Positions 1-7,156 of a stretch of 14,793 bases of DNA are shown here, piece by piece. The stretch lies in assembly GCA_021775275.1 (NCBI GenBank), contig JAJFIE010000021.1, forward strand, positions 1 through 14,793. The letters are read 5' to 3'. Origin of the DNA: Rhodospirillales bacterium (GTDB lineage: Bacteria; Pseudomonadota; Alphaproteobacteria; Rhodospirillales; Casp-alpha2). Positions within the stretch are counted from its first letter, which is position 1. Each line of letters starts with the position of its first letter. The notes beneath the pieces were generated by a model, which ran no database searches, had not been told where the DNA came from, and was given only the letters and a program-made list of their open reading frames with translations. The translations under genes were made by a program, and so were the position numbers.

Positions 1-1074
1 CTTGCCGCCGCCGGACCAGGCAATGCCGGAGATTTCATAAAACCCCTTGCCATTCAGGGGGCGTTCCGGTGCGATGGAGGTAATAACCGAGTTGGTTTCC
101 TGCATCCAGGTGAAGCGCCGGGCTTTTCCGCTTGGCAGCAAATCCGTGTATTTCGAGGTCTCTTCCCGCGTATGCCAGGGCTCATCGCCCACTTCAATAC
201 GCCGTAGCCATTTGATGCTCATGTTGCCTTCCCAACCGGGAATCAGCAGGCGCAACGGATAGCCTTGTTCTGCACGTAGTTTCTCGCCGTTCTGGGCATA
301 GACGACCAGGGCGTCATCAAGGGCCTTTTCCAGGGGAATGGAGCGGGTCATGGCGGCGGAGTCCGCGCCCTCTGCCAGCAGCCATTTACCCTTGGGCTTC
401 AGGCCGGCCTGATCGAGGATAGTCTTCAGTTTTACGCCCGTCCATTCGCAACAGCTAATCATTCCGTGGGTGAACTGTACGGCTTCCATTTGCGCGCCGC
501 GCCATTCCATACCGCCATTCGCCGCACATTCAAGGAAGTGAATCCGGCTGACCGAAGGAAAGCGCAGGATATCTTCCATGGTGAAGATCAGGTCGCGTTC
601 CACCATGCCGTGGATAATCAATCGGTGGTCAGCGGGATCAATCTCTGCCGCGCCGCTGTGATGGCGGCAAAAGCACAGGCCATTTGGCGTGATGATACCA
701 TGTAAGTGAGCATGGGGGGTGAAGCTAATGGAAGACTCCGTTGTCGCGGTCAGCCATTCCACGTTCCGCCGCACCACATCTTTCTCAAATGGCGATGGCG
801 TCCCATAGGGCGTCTCGTCCACAGCCTCGCCCAGCTCGGATGTCCAGTCGGGCACGTTTGGTGGCAGATTATCTGGATTAGCGGCCAGGGCGGCTCCACC
901 CAAGGCTCCAGCCGTTGCAGCAGCGCCACCTGCTACCGCGCTATTTAACAGGAACCGGCGACGCGCGGGATTCTCAGGCTGGTGTTGCTCGTCCCTGACG
1001 CTTTTATGGACAATTCCCTTATTCGCGCCCAACAGAACGTCGTGCCTTAAGGGAACTTTGGTCTCCTGACCCAT
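1..1074 (-). CDS. soxC: SoxC, sulfur dehydrogenase molybdopterin subunit (C-terminus cut by window edge)
   Basis: This is the sulfite-oxidase-family molybdenum subunit of Sox(CD)2, which oxidises the sulfane sulfur left on SoxY in the periplasm. The 358 visible residues start at an ATG at 1074 with GGAGG six bases upstream. The N-terminus has a Tat signal with ARRRFLLNS at about 37-45 and an Ala-rich h-region ending near residue 64. The oxidoreductase domain follows, with HLHGIITPNGL at about 123-133 and FLECAANGGMEW at 180-191; Cys183 is the expected Mo ligand. The sequence runs off the window at a GGGK stretch, so the dimerisation domain and any soxD lie outside. It is separated from the upstream gene by 129 bp of AT-rich DNA and probably has its own promoter. 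One oddity is a CxC (Cys134, Cys136) in NGLCFCRHH near the active-site region. Identification is from motifs recalled for the family. Confidence 0.95.
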   Translation of the reverse strand, partial: MGQETKVPLRHDVLLGANKGIVHKSVRDEQHQPENPARRRFLLNSAVAGGAAATAGALGGAALAANPDNLPPNVPDWTSELGEAVDETPYGTPSPFEKDVVRRNVEWLTATTESSISFTPHAHLHGIITPNGLCFCRHHSGAAEIDPADHRLIIHGMVERDLIFTMEDILRFPSVSRIHFLECAANGGMEWRGAQMEAVQFTHGMISCCEWTGVKLKTILDQAGLKPKGKWLLAEGADSAAMTRSIPLEKALDDALVVYAQNGEKLRAEQGYPLRLLIPGWEGNMSIKWLRRIEVGDEPWHTREETSKYTDLLPSGKARRFTWMQETNSVITSIAPERPLNGKGFYEISGIAWSGGGK

Positions 1075-1203
1075 GCCATGCCTCCACGTAGTTTTGCACG
1101 CCTGCAATCAGACACGCAAATACATATTCATATTTTATATAATGTATATCGTGAATATCTTAAAGAGACAAGTCTTCGAGTCTCTCAGCACAAGGATTTT
1201 GTG
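1075..1203 (-). promoter_or_regulatory. AT-rich soxC upstream region with inverted half-sites
   Basis: This 129-bp gap precedes soxC. It contains a 7-bp inverted repeat, ATATTCA (1124-1130) and TGAATAT (1152-1158), separated by 21 very AT-rich bases. On the minus strand, TTGTCT and TATACA spaced by 17 bases, or TTCACG and TATGAA spaced by 17, could serve as -35/-10 elements inside the same stretch. The arrangement suggests a regulated soxC promoter. ATATTC/GAATAT half-sites resemble those reported for ArsR-type sulfur regulators (SoxR, SqrR, BigR), but the spacing here is longer than a single dimer site. The call is inference. Confidence 0.35.
1164..1185 (-). terminator. Possible weak terminator after the SoxW-like gene
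   Basis: AGAGAC (1164-1169) and GTCTCT (1180-1185) form a 6-bp inverted repeat with a 10-base loop just downstream of the SoxW-like gene on the minus strand. It is followed by only a short TTTAAG, so termination would be weak. It may equally be a chance hairpin. Confidence 0.25.
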
Positions 1204-1866
1204 CTACCAGACGTCCGCTTTCTGGCCACTGGCCTCAATACGCTGAAGCTTGGCGACCAGATATCGCTGGAAATCCTGTTTCTCGTAGGCGACATCGTAG
1301 ACGTATTCGAACATGGTCAGGAAATGGAATCGACGGAAATATCCCGGCATGCGACTGACTTCTATTTCGATGCCGCCCTTTCCGGCAACGCCATTGAGAG
1401 ACGCGGGGAAAAATTGAATGGTTGGTGTAAATGTTACCCGCGATTTACGTGCAAGCTCACGCTCCTCCAGAACCTCGCCGTCGAAATCCGTGACCTCACG
1501 GGCACCCCAGATATCAAGCCGCACGATGTTGAAACGGTCTCGTATCCAGTCACGTATTTTGGGCGTGGAGAAGTTGATCATATGGGTCTCGCGGCAATAT
1601 GGGCAGCCCTTCTGCTCCCAGATTATGGCGAAACGTTTTCCCTCGCTGGCCGTTTGTTCCAGGTCATCGGCAAGTTCCAGAAAGCTTTCCAAAAACCAGT
1701 TCTGGGTAAAATGGCCACCTTCTTCGATAACAGTGCTGGTATCCAGCGGCGCATCCGTGGCGGCAAAACCTGTGCCCGCCATGTTCAACAATGGAAGTGC
1801 GGCTAAGCCTGATGCACCAGCGCAACCTTTCAGGAACGCTCTTCTCGGCCAGGAAGAATTTACCAT
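1204..1866 (-). CDS. soxW: Tat-exported SoxW-like periplasmic thioredoxin
   Basis: This is a thioredoxin-fold protein of 220 residues. The start at 1866 was chosen over an upstream ATG because GGAGGTAAC lies directly before it and because it places WPRRAFLKG, a Tat motif, at residues 6-14. A hydrophobic region ends near GFAA (33-36). The redox site is GCPYC (Cys88, Cys91), and FTPTIQFF around 147-154 supplies the conserved cis-proline (Pro148). Related SoxW/SoxS proteins accept electrons from the CcdA/SoxV membrane protein and keep SoxY or other thiols reduced in the periplasm. CcdA is encoded nearby (2429-3172) on the same strand, though the oppositely oriented DsrE-like gene lies between them. 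Tat rather than Sec export is unusual for a thioredoxin. The exact partner cannot be read from sequence, so the symbol is tentative. Confidence 0.8.
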   Translation of the reverse strand: MVNSSWPRRAFLKGCAGASGLAALPLLNMAGTGFAATDAPLDTSTVIEEGGHFTQNWFLESFLELADDLEQTASEGKRFAIIWEQKGCPYCRETHMINFSTPKIRDWIRDRFNIVRLDIWGAREVTDFDGEVLEERELARKSRVTFTPTIQFFPASLNGVAGKGGIEIEVSRMPGYFRRFHFLTMFEYVYDVAYEKQDFQRYLVAKLQRIEASGQKADVW

Positions 1867-1950
1867 GTTACCTCCGGTTGCTGACTTACGTATTCGATTA
1901 TAATAAACTGTCAGAACCATATTATCGACTGATAAAAGGGGCACGAAGAA
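1867..1950. promoter_or_regulatory. Divergent promoter region between SoxW-like and DsrE-like genes
   Basis: This 84-bp AT-rich gap separates two divergent start codons, so promoters for both must lie here or overlap the genes. On the plus strand TTGCTG (1878-1883) and a perfect TATAAT (1899-1904) are spaced by 15 bases, shorter than optimal. GTATTC at 1890-1895 is one mismatch from the ATATTC half-site seen in other intergenic regions of the window, without a clear partner. The call rests on layout more than on motifs. Confidence 0.35.
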
Positions 1951-2412
1951 ATGGTTTTCACCATGATCCGCACAATAATTATGATGTTATTCGCTGCCAT
2001 GACGGTAGTGGCGTCGGCCAATGCCCAGCAAACGGAGTTAGCGGAACCGCTGCCCACTTTCGATGAGCCGCGCAAGATAATGCTGCAACTCAGCTCAGGC
2101 GATCCGCAGAAAATAAACGATATCCTGTTCAACGCGGTAAATCTTCAGAAGTATTATGGCATGGATAATGTGCGAATTCGCATCGTCGCCTTTGGCCGAG
2201 GTATGCAGGCGCTCTATACGACGGACTCGCCGGTTCGTGAACGGATCGAAAGCCTGCTCAAGTATGATGTGGAATTCGTCGGCTGTGGCAATACCATGGA
2301 CGCCACTGAACATTCCCCGGCTGATCTGATTCCCGGCGTCAGTTGGGTCCAGGCGGGGATCGCCGAGATTGTCGAGAGTCGCATGCGGGGATGGGTATAC
2401 ATAAGCCCATGA
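1951..2412 (+). CDS. Exported DsrE-family protein with single conserved-type cysteine
   Basis: A 153-residue protein with an N-terminal Sec signal (MIRTIIMMLF core, cleavage near ANA-QQ at about 25). A small alpha/beta domain follows that matches the DsrE/YchN-like sulfur-relay fold: RKIMLQLSSGDPQKI at 41-55, then RIRIVAFGRGMQAL at 75-88, then VEFVGCGNTM at 107-116. The single Cys112 in the CGNTM motif lies where periplasmic members of this family keep a cysteine. Cytoplasmic DsrE/TusD proteins pass sulfane sulfur, but the exported forms found near sox genes have no settled role. AAGGGG nine bases upstream supports ATG 1951; ATG 1963 is an alternative. It is transcribed opposite to all its immediate neighbours and is convergent with ccdA, 16 bp apart. 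A sulfur-binding role is inference. Confidence 0.8.
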   Translation: MVFTMIRTIIMMLFAAMTVVASANAQQTELAEPLPTFDEPRKIMLQLSSGDPQKINDILFNAVNLQKYYGMDNVRIRIVAFGRGMQALYTTDSPVRERIESLLKYDVEFVGCGNTMDATEHSPADLIPGVSWVQAGIAEIVESRMRGWVYISP

Positions 2413-2428
2413 CGGTGTATGGCTTGCA

Positions 2429-3172
2429 TCAACCTACCTGACCGAGGGCTGGGAACATTTCTAACAACCAGTAGCCCAGATTGTTGAAGCTGCCGGTAAC
2501 AAACAACACGCCGGTCAGAATGAGCAATACGCCCATAATCCTTTCTACTGTACCCAGGTGTTTTCTGAAGCGGTGCATGAAATCCAAAAAACGGCCCATG
2601 GCCAGAGCTGCCGCGATAAAGGGTATTCCGATTCCAAGAGCATAGGTCGCCAGCAATCCCGCCCCGTGACCGACAGACCCCTCGGCGCCAGAGATGAACA
2701 GAATGGTTGCCAGAACCGGCCCGACGCAAGGCGTCCAGCCAAAGGCAAACGCGAGGCCGATGACATAAGCACCCACAAGTCCGGCGGGTTTTTCGGCAAC
2801 ATTGACACGCAGATCGCGAAACAGGGCGCTAATCCGGAACAAGCCGGTGAAGTGGATACCGAAAATGATGATGATCACACCGGCAATCTGACTCAGGGTA
2901 TCCAGATAGTCCCCGACCGCCTGCCCGATCCACGATGCCGTGGCCCCAAGTGCGACGAAGACTGTTGAAAACCCGAGCACAAACGCTATGGCTGCCAGCA
3001 GTATCTGCCGCCGGATAACACCAGTATGTTTGTGGGTATCGCTAAGCTGGTCAAAAGAAATACCGCCAAGGAAACATAGATAAGGCGGCACCAGTGGCAA
3101 CACGCAAGGGGACAGGAAGCTCACCAGCCCGGCACCCAGGGCGCCCAGGTATGTGACATCAAACCCGCCCAT
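2429..3172 (-). CDS. ccdA: CcdA/SoxV, membrane thiol-disulfide electron carrier
   Basis: A 247-residue polytopic membrane protein of the CcdA/DsbD-beta family, close to the usual length with about six hydrophobic segments. The paired redox cysteines lie in LSPCVLPLVPPYL (Cys23) and GWTPCVGP (Cys149), the family hallmarks. Such proteins take electrons from cytoplasmic thioredoxin and pass them to periplasmic thioredoxin-like partners. In Paracoccus the homologue SoxV serves thiosulfate oxidation through SoxW/SoxS. Here it is the last gene of the core operon: its ATG lies 23 bp after the soxB stop, with GGGGAA just upstream. The likely partners in this window are the GCPYC thioredoxin at 1204-1866 and the GCEWC protein at 7369-7719. 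A third cysteine (Cys33) sits close to the first motif. Confidence 0.93.
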   Translation of the reverse strand: MGGFDVTYLGALGAGLVSFLSPCVLPLVPPYLCFLGGISFDQLSDTHKHTGVIRRQILLAAIAFVLGFSTVFVALGATASWIGQAVGDYLDTLSQIAGVIIIIFGIHFTGLFRISALFRDLRVNVAEKPAGLVGAYVIGLAFAFGWTPCVGPVLATILFISGAEGSVGHGAGLLATYALGIGIPFIAAALAMGRFLDFMHRFRKHLGTVERIMGVLLILTGVLFVTGSFNNLGYWLLEMFPALGQVG

Positions 3173-3195
3173 GGTTCCCCGCTGTTCCGCGCCTC

Positions 3196-4881
3196 TTACG
3201 CACCTGTGACTTTGATATTGGGATTCTCGTCAACCTGCACAGTTCCCTGGGACTCAATATAGTGGCTTACCAGATCGTACACTGGCGGCCCTTCTGTGCC
3301 CTCGTTCACCGACGCCCAGCCGGACACCGTATAATTCCTGGTAGCCTCGATGCTATCGCCACTGGACAGCAACGTCATGTTGGTTATCCGCTCGCCGATA
3401 GGTTTGTTAATTTCAATAGCGTACCCAAGACCGCCGGCCCGCACCATATCTCCGCCCTGTTGGTAATAAGGATCCGGATTGAACAGGTTATCCGCCACAT
3501 CCTCCAGAATGTCCTTTAGCAACTGACCAGACATTTCCGAGCGGTAGGCGTTGGGGTAGGTGATAGCCGTCTGGTTGTAGACATGCTCGACGGTGATATC
3601 CTGGCCGGGCAGCAATGATGATCCCCAGCGGAACCCTGGTGACAAAGCGATCTCGGTATCACGTTCGCTCATCAGCGCCTGGCAGATCAGATCGTCAAAA
3701 GTGCCATTGAAGTTACCCCGGCGATAGAGCAGAGAGTCGGTCTTGCCCAACACCCGCGAAAGCTCTGCTTCATGGGGCGCCCGCAGCTCAGTTACCAGCG
3801 CTTCCATATCCGGGTCCGGCGTAATGGCGTCACTGAATACAGGGATCAGCTTGAAGCTGTAATCCTTCACCTGTTTGTCCTGAACATCCAGATCAAGCCG
3901 GGCCAGAAATTTACCGTGCGAGCCGGACGCCACCAATAGTGTCTTGTTGACTTCGATCACCGCTGGAATGGCGTCGTGAGTGTGACCGGTCAGGATTACA
4001 TCGATACCGTCTACCTGAGAGGCTAGTTTGCGATCAACATCGAAGCCGTTGTGGCTGAGCAAGACGATTAGGTCGGCACCCTCTGCCTTGGCATCCTCAA
4101 CACGCTGCTGCACCAGCTTTTCCTGAATGCCAAAAGACCACGATGGAATCATATAACGTGGATTAGCCACGGGCGTATAGGGAAACGCCTGTCCAATCAC
4201 CGCAATCTTCACACCGCTGCGGTCGTAGTAAGCCGTGGAATCGAAAACTTCTTCCTCCCACTCCGTATCGCGAACGTTGCCCGCCAGGAATGGAAAGTCG
4301 AGCATCTCGGTCAACTCGGTAACCCGGTCCGCGCCATAGGTAAATTCCCAATGCGCGGTCATGGCGTCGACGCCCAAGGCATTCATGACCCGCACCATGT
4401 CCTCGCCTTGCGTATGGAGGGAGGTGTAAGAACCTTGCCAGGTATCACCGCCATCCAACAAGAGCGTGTTACCCGGTCGTTCGGCGCGAACAGCTTTGAT
4501 CAACGTCGCCATACGGTCCAGACCGCCGACATGGCCATAGTCCTGTGCCAGGGCGGCGAAATCCGTACTTGAAAAGGCGTAGGCTTCGGCCGTGCCGGCA
4601 TTGAGGCGGAAATGTGAAATCATCTCCTCGCCCGTCAGATGTGGCGGCAAACCCCGAACTTCACCAACGCCCACATTGATGGAAGGTTCACGGAAATAGA
4701 TCGGCATCAACTGGGCATGCATATCCGTGAAATTGAGCAACGTCACCTGGCCTAGGGCGTCAAAAGATAGCAGGTCATCCTGTGTAATATTCTGGGCAGC
4801 AGCAACACGCCCTATATTACTGCCCGCGTACAAGGCTGCCGTAGCTGCCGTCACCTGTAGGAAATCACGTCTTGTAAGCAT
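3196..4881 (-). CDS. soxB: SoxB, dimanganese sulfate thiohydrolase
   Basis: SoxB hydrolyses the terminal sulfonate from SoxYZ-bound cysteine-S-thiosulfonate in the periplasm, releasing sulfate. The 561-residue length is typical. A Tat signal is visible at the start (LTRRDFLQVTAA, residues 2-13; likely cleavage near VAAA-Q). The 5'-nucleotidase-like metallophosphoesterase domain holds the expected metal ligands: DMHAQ (Asp53, His55), GGDTWQGS (Asp146), AHWEFTYG (His177), LLSHNGFD (His277) and LTGHTHDA (His300, His302). The C-terminal half carries the second domain, with NFNGTFDDLICQAL and SPGFRWGSSLLPG. The start at 4881 is supported by the Tat motif, but its ribosome binding site (GAG only) is weak. 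A strong hairpin lies between this gene and soxA, so its expression may be lower than that of soxXYZA. Confidence 0.97.
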   Translation of the reverse strand: MLTRRDFLQVTAATAALYAGSNIGRVAAAQNITQDDLLSFDALGQVTLLNFTDMHAQLMPIYFREPSINVGVGEVRGLPPHLTGEEMISHFRLNAGTAEAYAFSSTDFAALAQDYGHVGGLDRMATLIKAVRAERPGNTLLLDGGDTWQGSYTSLHTQGEDMVRVMNALGVDAMTAHWEFTYGADRVTELTEMLDFPFLAGNVRDTEWEEEVFDSTAYYDRSGVKIAVIGQAFPYTPVANPRYMIPSWSFGIQEKLVQQRVEDAKAEGADLIVLLSHNGFDVDRKLASQVDGIDVILTGHTHDAIPAVIEVNKTLLVASGSHGKFLARLDLDVQDKQVKDYSFKLIPVFSDAITPDPDMEALVTELRAPHEAELSRVLGKTDSLLYRRGNFNGTFDDLICQALMSERDTEIALSPGFRWGSSLLPGQDITVEHVYNQTAITYPNAYRSEMSGQLLKDILEDVADNLFNPDPYYQQGGDMVRAGGLGYAIEINKPIGERITNMTLLSSGDSIEATRNYTVSGWASVNEGTEGPPVYDLVSHYIESQGTVQVDENPNIKVTGA

Positions 4882-4910
4882 GAGGATCTCAAACCGAAAT
4901 GATCAAGAAT

Positions 4911-4953
4911 GGAAAAATAAGGGGGGGGGATGCCAATTTGACACCCCCCCCGG
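4911..4953 (-). terminator. GC hairpin plus T-run between soxA and soxB (attenuator-like)
   Basis: On the minus strand, downstream of soxA, eight G (4951-4944) can pair with the nine C at 4929-4921. The stem extends past a one-base bulge with TA, GC, GT and CG pairs and closes on a 5-base AAATT loop. It is followed at once by TTATTTTT (4920-4913). This is the form of a rho-independent terminator. It stands within an operon about 30 bases before the soxB start, which leaves little room for a separate soxB promoter, so partial termination or 3'-end protection of the soxXYZA message is the likely effect. The homopolymer tracts could also vary in length. Confidence 0.65.
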
Positions 4954-4973
4954 ATTGCGACCGCGTAGTTTGA

Positions 4974-5792
4974 TTAATTGCGGACTGCGGGGGTCTCGAT
5001 GGGCAATCCGTTGCTCCGGTGGGTCAGGAAGACCTCCAGATTAACGTACTCATCAGAACCGTTGGCATAGGGTTTCGCCCTGACCTGTTTATTGCAACCA
5101 CGGAAACGGCGGTGCAATGATCCCGGCTTTTGCCATTTCAAACGATAGGTCGGGAATCCGTTCGCCATGCCCTGGCTCAGCAGGTTGGCGCGGATCATGT
5201 TCCCCGCGTTGTCCACATGGCAGTTAGAGCACGCCATGTCCAATTGACCACGACGCTTGTAATAGAAATTTTTGCCCTTCTCGTAGAACGGCGCAATAGC
5301 ACCGGAAATATCCACGTTCACCGGCATGCCATGGGACTGGTACTTAACGTAGGTCGTCATCGACAACATTTCCTTGGATTCCCATTTGTAAGGATCCGCT
5401 TCCATGTTGTTTACACGGCAGTTGTTAATCTGCTGTTCAATATTGATCGGCTTGCCCATGCTTTCGCTAAATACCGGATATTTGGTTGCAACCCCTTTCA
5501 TGCCCGATACGCCGTCTTTCATTGCACTGGCGTCGCCATGGCAACTTTCACAGGACTTGCCTGCCGCGCCGTCGACATCCGACCAAAGTTCTTCACCATA
5601 ATCGACCCAGATAAAGCCCGGATTTCCAAATTCGTCATCCTGGATCGCCCTGGTTTCCTCCGCCGCATAGGTGTAACCGCTGCGAATGTCACCAACTTCA
5701 TAGGCACCCCATTCGCCGGCCACCGAAGCAGGCGGCATCGCCACTAAACCGAGAGCGGCAACACCGCTTAGGATAAATAATCTATGTAGCAT
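4974..5792 (-). CDS. soxA: SoxA, dihaem c-type cytochrome subunit of SoxAX
   Basis: With SoxX, SoxA forms the haem-thiolate complex that joins thiosulfate oxidatively to the SoxY cysteine. The start at 5792 was preferred over an ATG eight codons upstream because GGAGGTCAAGG lies just before it and the signal peptide is then standard (cleavage near SVA-GEW, residue 26). The 272-residue protein has two haem-binding motifs, CESCH (81-85) and CSNCH (188-192). Cys125 in NNCRVNNM is probably the distal ligand of haem 1. Cys233 in FRGCNKQVRA is the active-site cysteine that carries a persulfide in characterised SoxA proteins. Both CxxCH motifs are intact, so this is the two-haem SoxA type. It lies 24 bp after soxZ in the core operon. 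Confidence 0.96.
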   Translation of the reverse strand: MLHRLFILSGVAALGLVAMPPASVAGEWGAYEVGDIRSGYTYAAEETRAIQDDEFGNPGFIWVDYGEELWSDVDGAAGKSCESCHGDASAMKDGVSGMKGVATKYPVFSESMGKPINIEQQINNCRVNNMEADPYKWESKEMLSMTTYVKYQSHGMPVNVDISGAIAPFYEKGKNFYYKRRGQLDMACSNCHVDNAGNMIRANLLSQGMANGFPTYRLKWQKPGSLHRRFRGCNKQVRAKPYANGSDEYVNLEVFLTHRSNGLPIETPAVRN

Positions 5793-5816
5793 TTTCCTTG
5801 ACCTCCAAACCTTCAT

Positions 5817-6149
5817 TTAACCGACCTTGATATCTTTGGACTTGGCGAATGTTTCACCCTCGTCGTCGGTCCAGGTTAACTCCAGCGTCCCGCTTTCATT
5901 GGCAATCATATGGAATGCCATGTACGGGTTGGCGGAGACGGCAGGATGCCAGTCAGCGGAAAATATCTGGGCGTCATTATAGGACGCCACAAATTTGTTG
6001 AGAATCATCCGAGGAATTTTCTCGCCTGTTTTCTTATCCTTACGTTGTCCGGATTCCATTTTGTGGGAAATCAGGGTCTTGACCTCAAAGGGCTCTCCTA
6101 CCGTAACCGACTTGGGAGCCTTGATCCGTGCTTTTGCTTTCTTAGCCAT
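5817..6149 (-). CDS. soxZ: SoxZ, sulfur-carrier complex subunit
   Basis: SoxZ is the partner of SoxY in the SoxYZ carrier. The 110-residue product has the usual length and no signal peptide, as expected because SoxZ is co-exported with SoxY by the Tat system. Family features include ARIKAPKSVTVGEPFEVKTL at 7-26, KIPRMILNKFVASYND at about 44-59, WHPAVSANPYMAFH at about 67-80 and the ending LTWTDDEGETFAKSKDIKVG. The start is preceded by GAGGAG eight bases upstream. It lies 22 bp after soxY, consistent with translation as a pair. Confidence 0.96.
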   Translation of the reverse strand: MAKKAKARIKAPKSVTVGEPFEVKTLISHKMESGQRKDKKTGEKIPRMILNKFVASYNDAQIFSADWHPAVSANPYMAFHMIANESGTLELTWTDDEGETFAKSKDIKVG

Positions 6150-6171
6150 TGTTCATTCTCCTCTTGGTCGG

Positions 6172-6645
6172 TCAGCCGCCACAGCCGCCGATAGTCACCT
6201 TGACCTGGACGCTCTCCGTAAAGACGGACCCGTCGCTCATTTGAGCAACAGCAACGATGTTCTGGGTTTTGGCCATTCGCATACGGGTGGAAACCTCAGC
6301 CAGGCCACTCATAGGTGTGAAGTGAAAGCTGGCAACCTCCGGCGTAGGATTATCCTCGGCGAAGACATGAAGGGATTTCACATAATCCGTATCCGTCATC
6401 GGGCTTTCGACCGACACGGAAAGCGGCACGGTATTACCATTTTCCGCGATCTGCGGCATATCGAGAACGATCTTGCCACTTTGCGGGGTTTGGCCCGCGG
6501 CAATATTGGCGACCAGGTCCGCCACATCCGACGGAGTAGCACTGGCGAGACCACTGAGGGTGAGTCCCATAAAGGCGGCTGCGCCACCGGCGAGTACGTT
6601 TCGCCGCGTCATTTCAATGCTTACGTATTGTTTTGTTTCTGACAT
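6172..6645 (-). CDS. soxY: SoxY, sulfur-carrier protein with C-terminal GGCGG arm
   Basis: SoxY carries pathway intermediates covalently on the cysteine of its C-terminal swinging arm. The 157-residue product has a Tat signal, MTRRNVLAGGAAAF at 12-25, with likely cleavage near ASA-TPS (about 36). It ends exactly in VTIGGCGG, with the carrier residue Cys155, the only cysteine in the protein. The Ig-like domain is seen in LSVSVESPMT and VASFHFTPMSGLAEVSTRMR. A good AGGAGG lies ten bases before the ATG. It is second in the soxXYZAB-ccdA operon, and SoxC, SoxB and SoxAX from the same window act on it in turn. Confidence 0.97.
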   Translation of the reverse strand: MSETKQYVSIEMTRRNVLAGGAAAFMGLTLSGLASATPSDVADLVANIAAGQTPQSGKIVLDMPQIAENGNTVPLSVSVESPMTDTDYVKSLHVFAEDNPTPEVASFHFTPMSGLAEVSTRMRMAKTQNIVAVAQMSDGSVFTESVQVKVTIGGCGG

Positions 6646-6697
6646 TTTGATGTATCCTCCTGCGGCAAATTCGCCGCCAATAGATTTTGTCAGGTTT

Positions 6698-7156
6698 CTA
6701 TTCGGTGAGCGTCATCAGGTAGGCGACAATGTCTTCCACTTCCTGTGCGCTCAGGATTGTTTTGCCCTTGAATTTTTCGATTTGGCGAAACAGGCCTTCC
6801 GTCCGATGGAACGCAGGCATGATGGTATCGGCGTTCGCCAGTTTCGGATCGACAATGCGGGCGCGAATTTCACCTTCCGAGTACCGGCTAGCAACACCAT
6901 TCAGGTCTGGTCCGATCTCGCCATGAAACTGTTGTTCGGGAATCGGCAGGCTATGGCAGGCCAAACAATTACCCTTCTTACGGTGCACGGCAGTCTTTTT
7001 GCCATTAACGGGGTCGCCTGCCTGCCCTGTCAGGGATACCGCAATAGCGCCATCAACGACTTTATACTCGTGCGCCTGAGCAGGTGGTGTAAGTGTTATC
7101 AACGCCGCAACAATGGCGCTTGAGAAGACGGCGATTGCCGGTGGTCTAAAACTCAT
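6698..7156 (-). CDS. soxX: SoxX, monohaem c-type cytochrome subunit of SoxAX
   Basis: SoxX accepts electrons in the SoxAX complex during attachment of thiosulfate to SoxY. A frame with an ATG at 7222 is open, but the true start is 7156, because GGAGG lies five bases upstream and a signal peptide then begins the protein (cleavage near AQA-HEY, residue 28). The 152-residue product has one haem motif, CLACH at 64-68, with GEIGPDLNGVASRY at 79-92 and the axial Met113 in DTIMPAFH. The C-terminal QEVEDIVAYLMTL is the usual helix of a class I cytochrome c. It is the first gene of the core operon, below a recognisable promoter, with 52 bp to soxY. Confidence 0.95.
   Translation of the reverse strand: MSFRPPAIAVFSSAIVAALITLTPPAQAHEYKVVDGAIAVSLTGQAGDPVNGKKTAVHRKKGNCLACHSLPIPEQQFHGEIGPDLNGVASRYSEGEIRARIVDPKLANADTIMPAFHRTEGLFRQIEKFKGKTILSAQEVEDIVAYLMTLTE

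Noticed and set aside
1078..1806. Open frame of 242 codons on the plus strand
   Set aside because: It lies opposite the SoxW-like thioredoxin gene, which has a clear ribosome binding site, Tat signal and CxxC. The plus-strand translation shows no family features.
2393..2416. Possible hairpin at the junction of the DsrE-like gene and ccdA
   Set aside because: Only five base pairs around a 13-base loop, with no T-run on either strand.
2214..2729. Minus-strand open frame of 171 codons overlapping ccdA and the DsrE-like gene
   Set aside because: It is out of frame with ccdA and runs across the convergent junction. The Ser/Arg-rich translation is typical of a shadow frame.
5130..5747. Open frame of 205 codons on the plus strand
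   Set aside because: It is antisense to soxA, whose haem motifs are intact. The translation is a His/Arg-rich shadow.
5995..7123. Two overlapping plus-strand open frames of about 215 codons each
   Set aside because: They are antisense to soxZ, soxY and soxX, cross several gene boundaries, and have no ribosome binding sites or recognisable domains.
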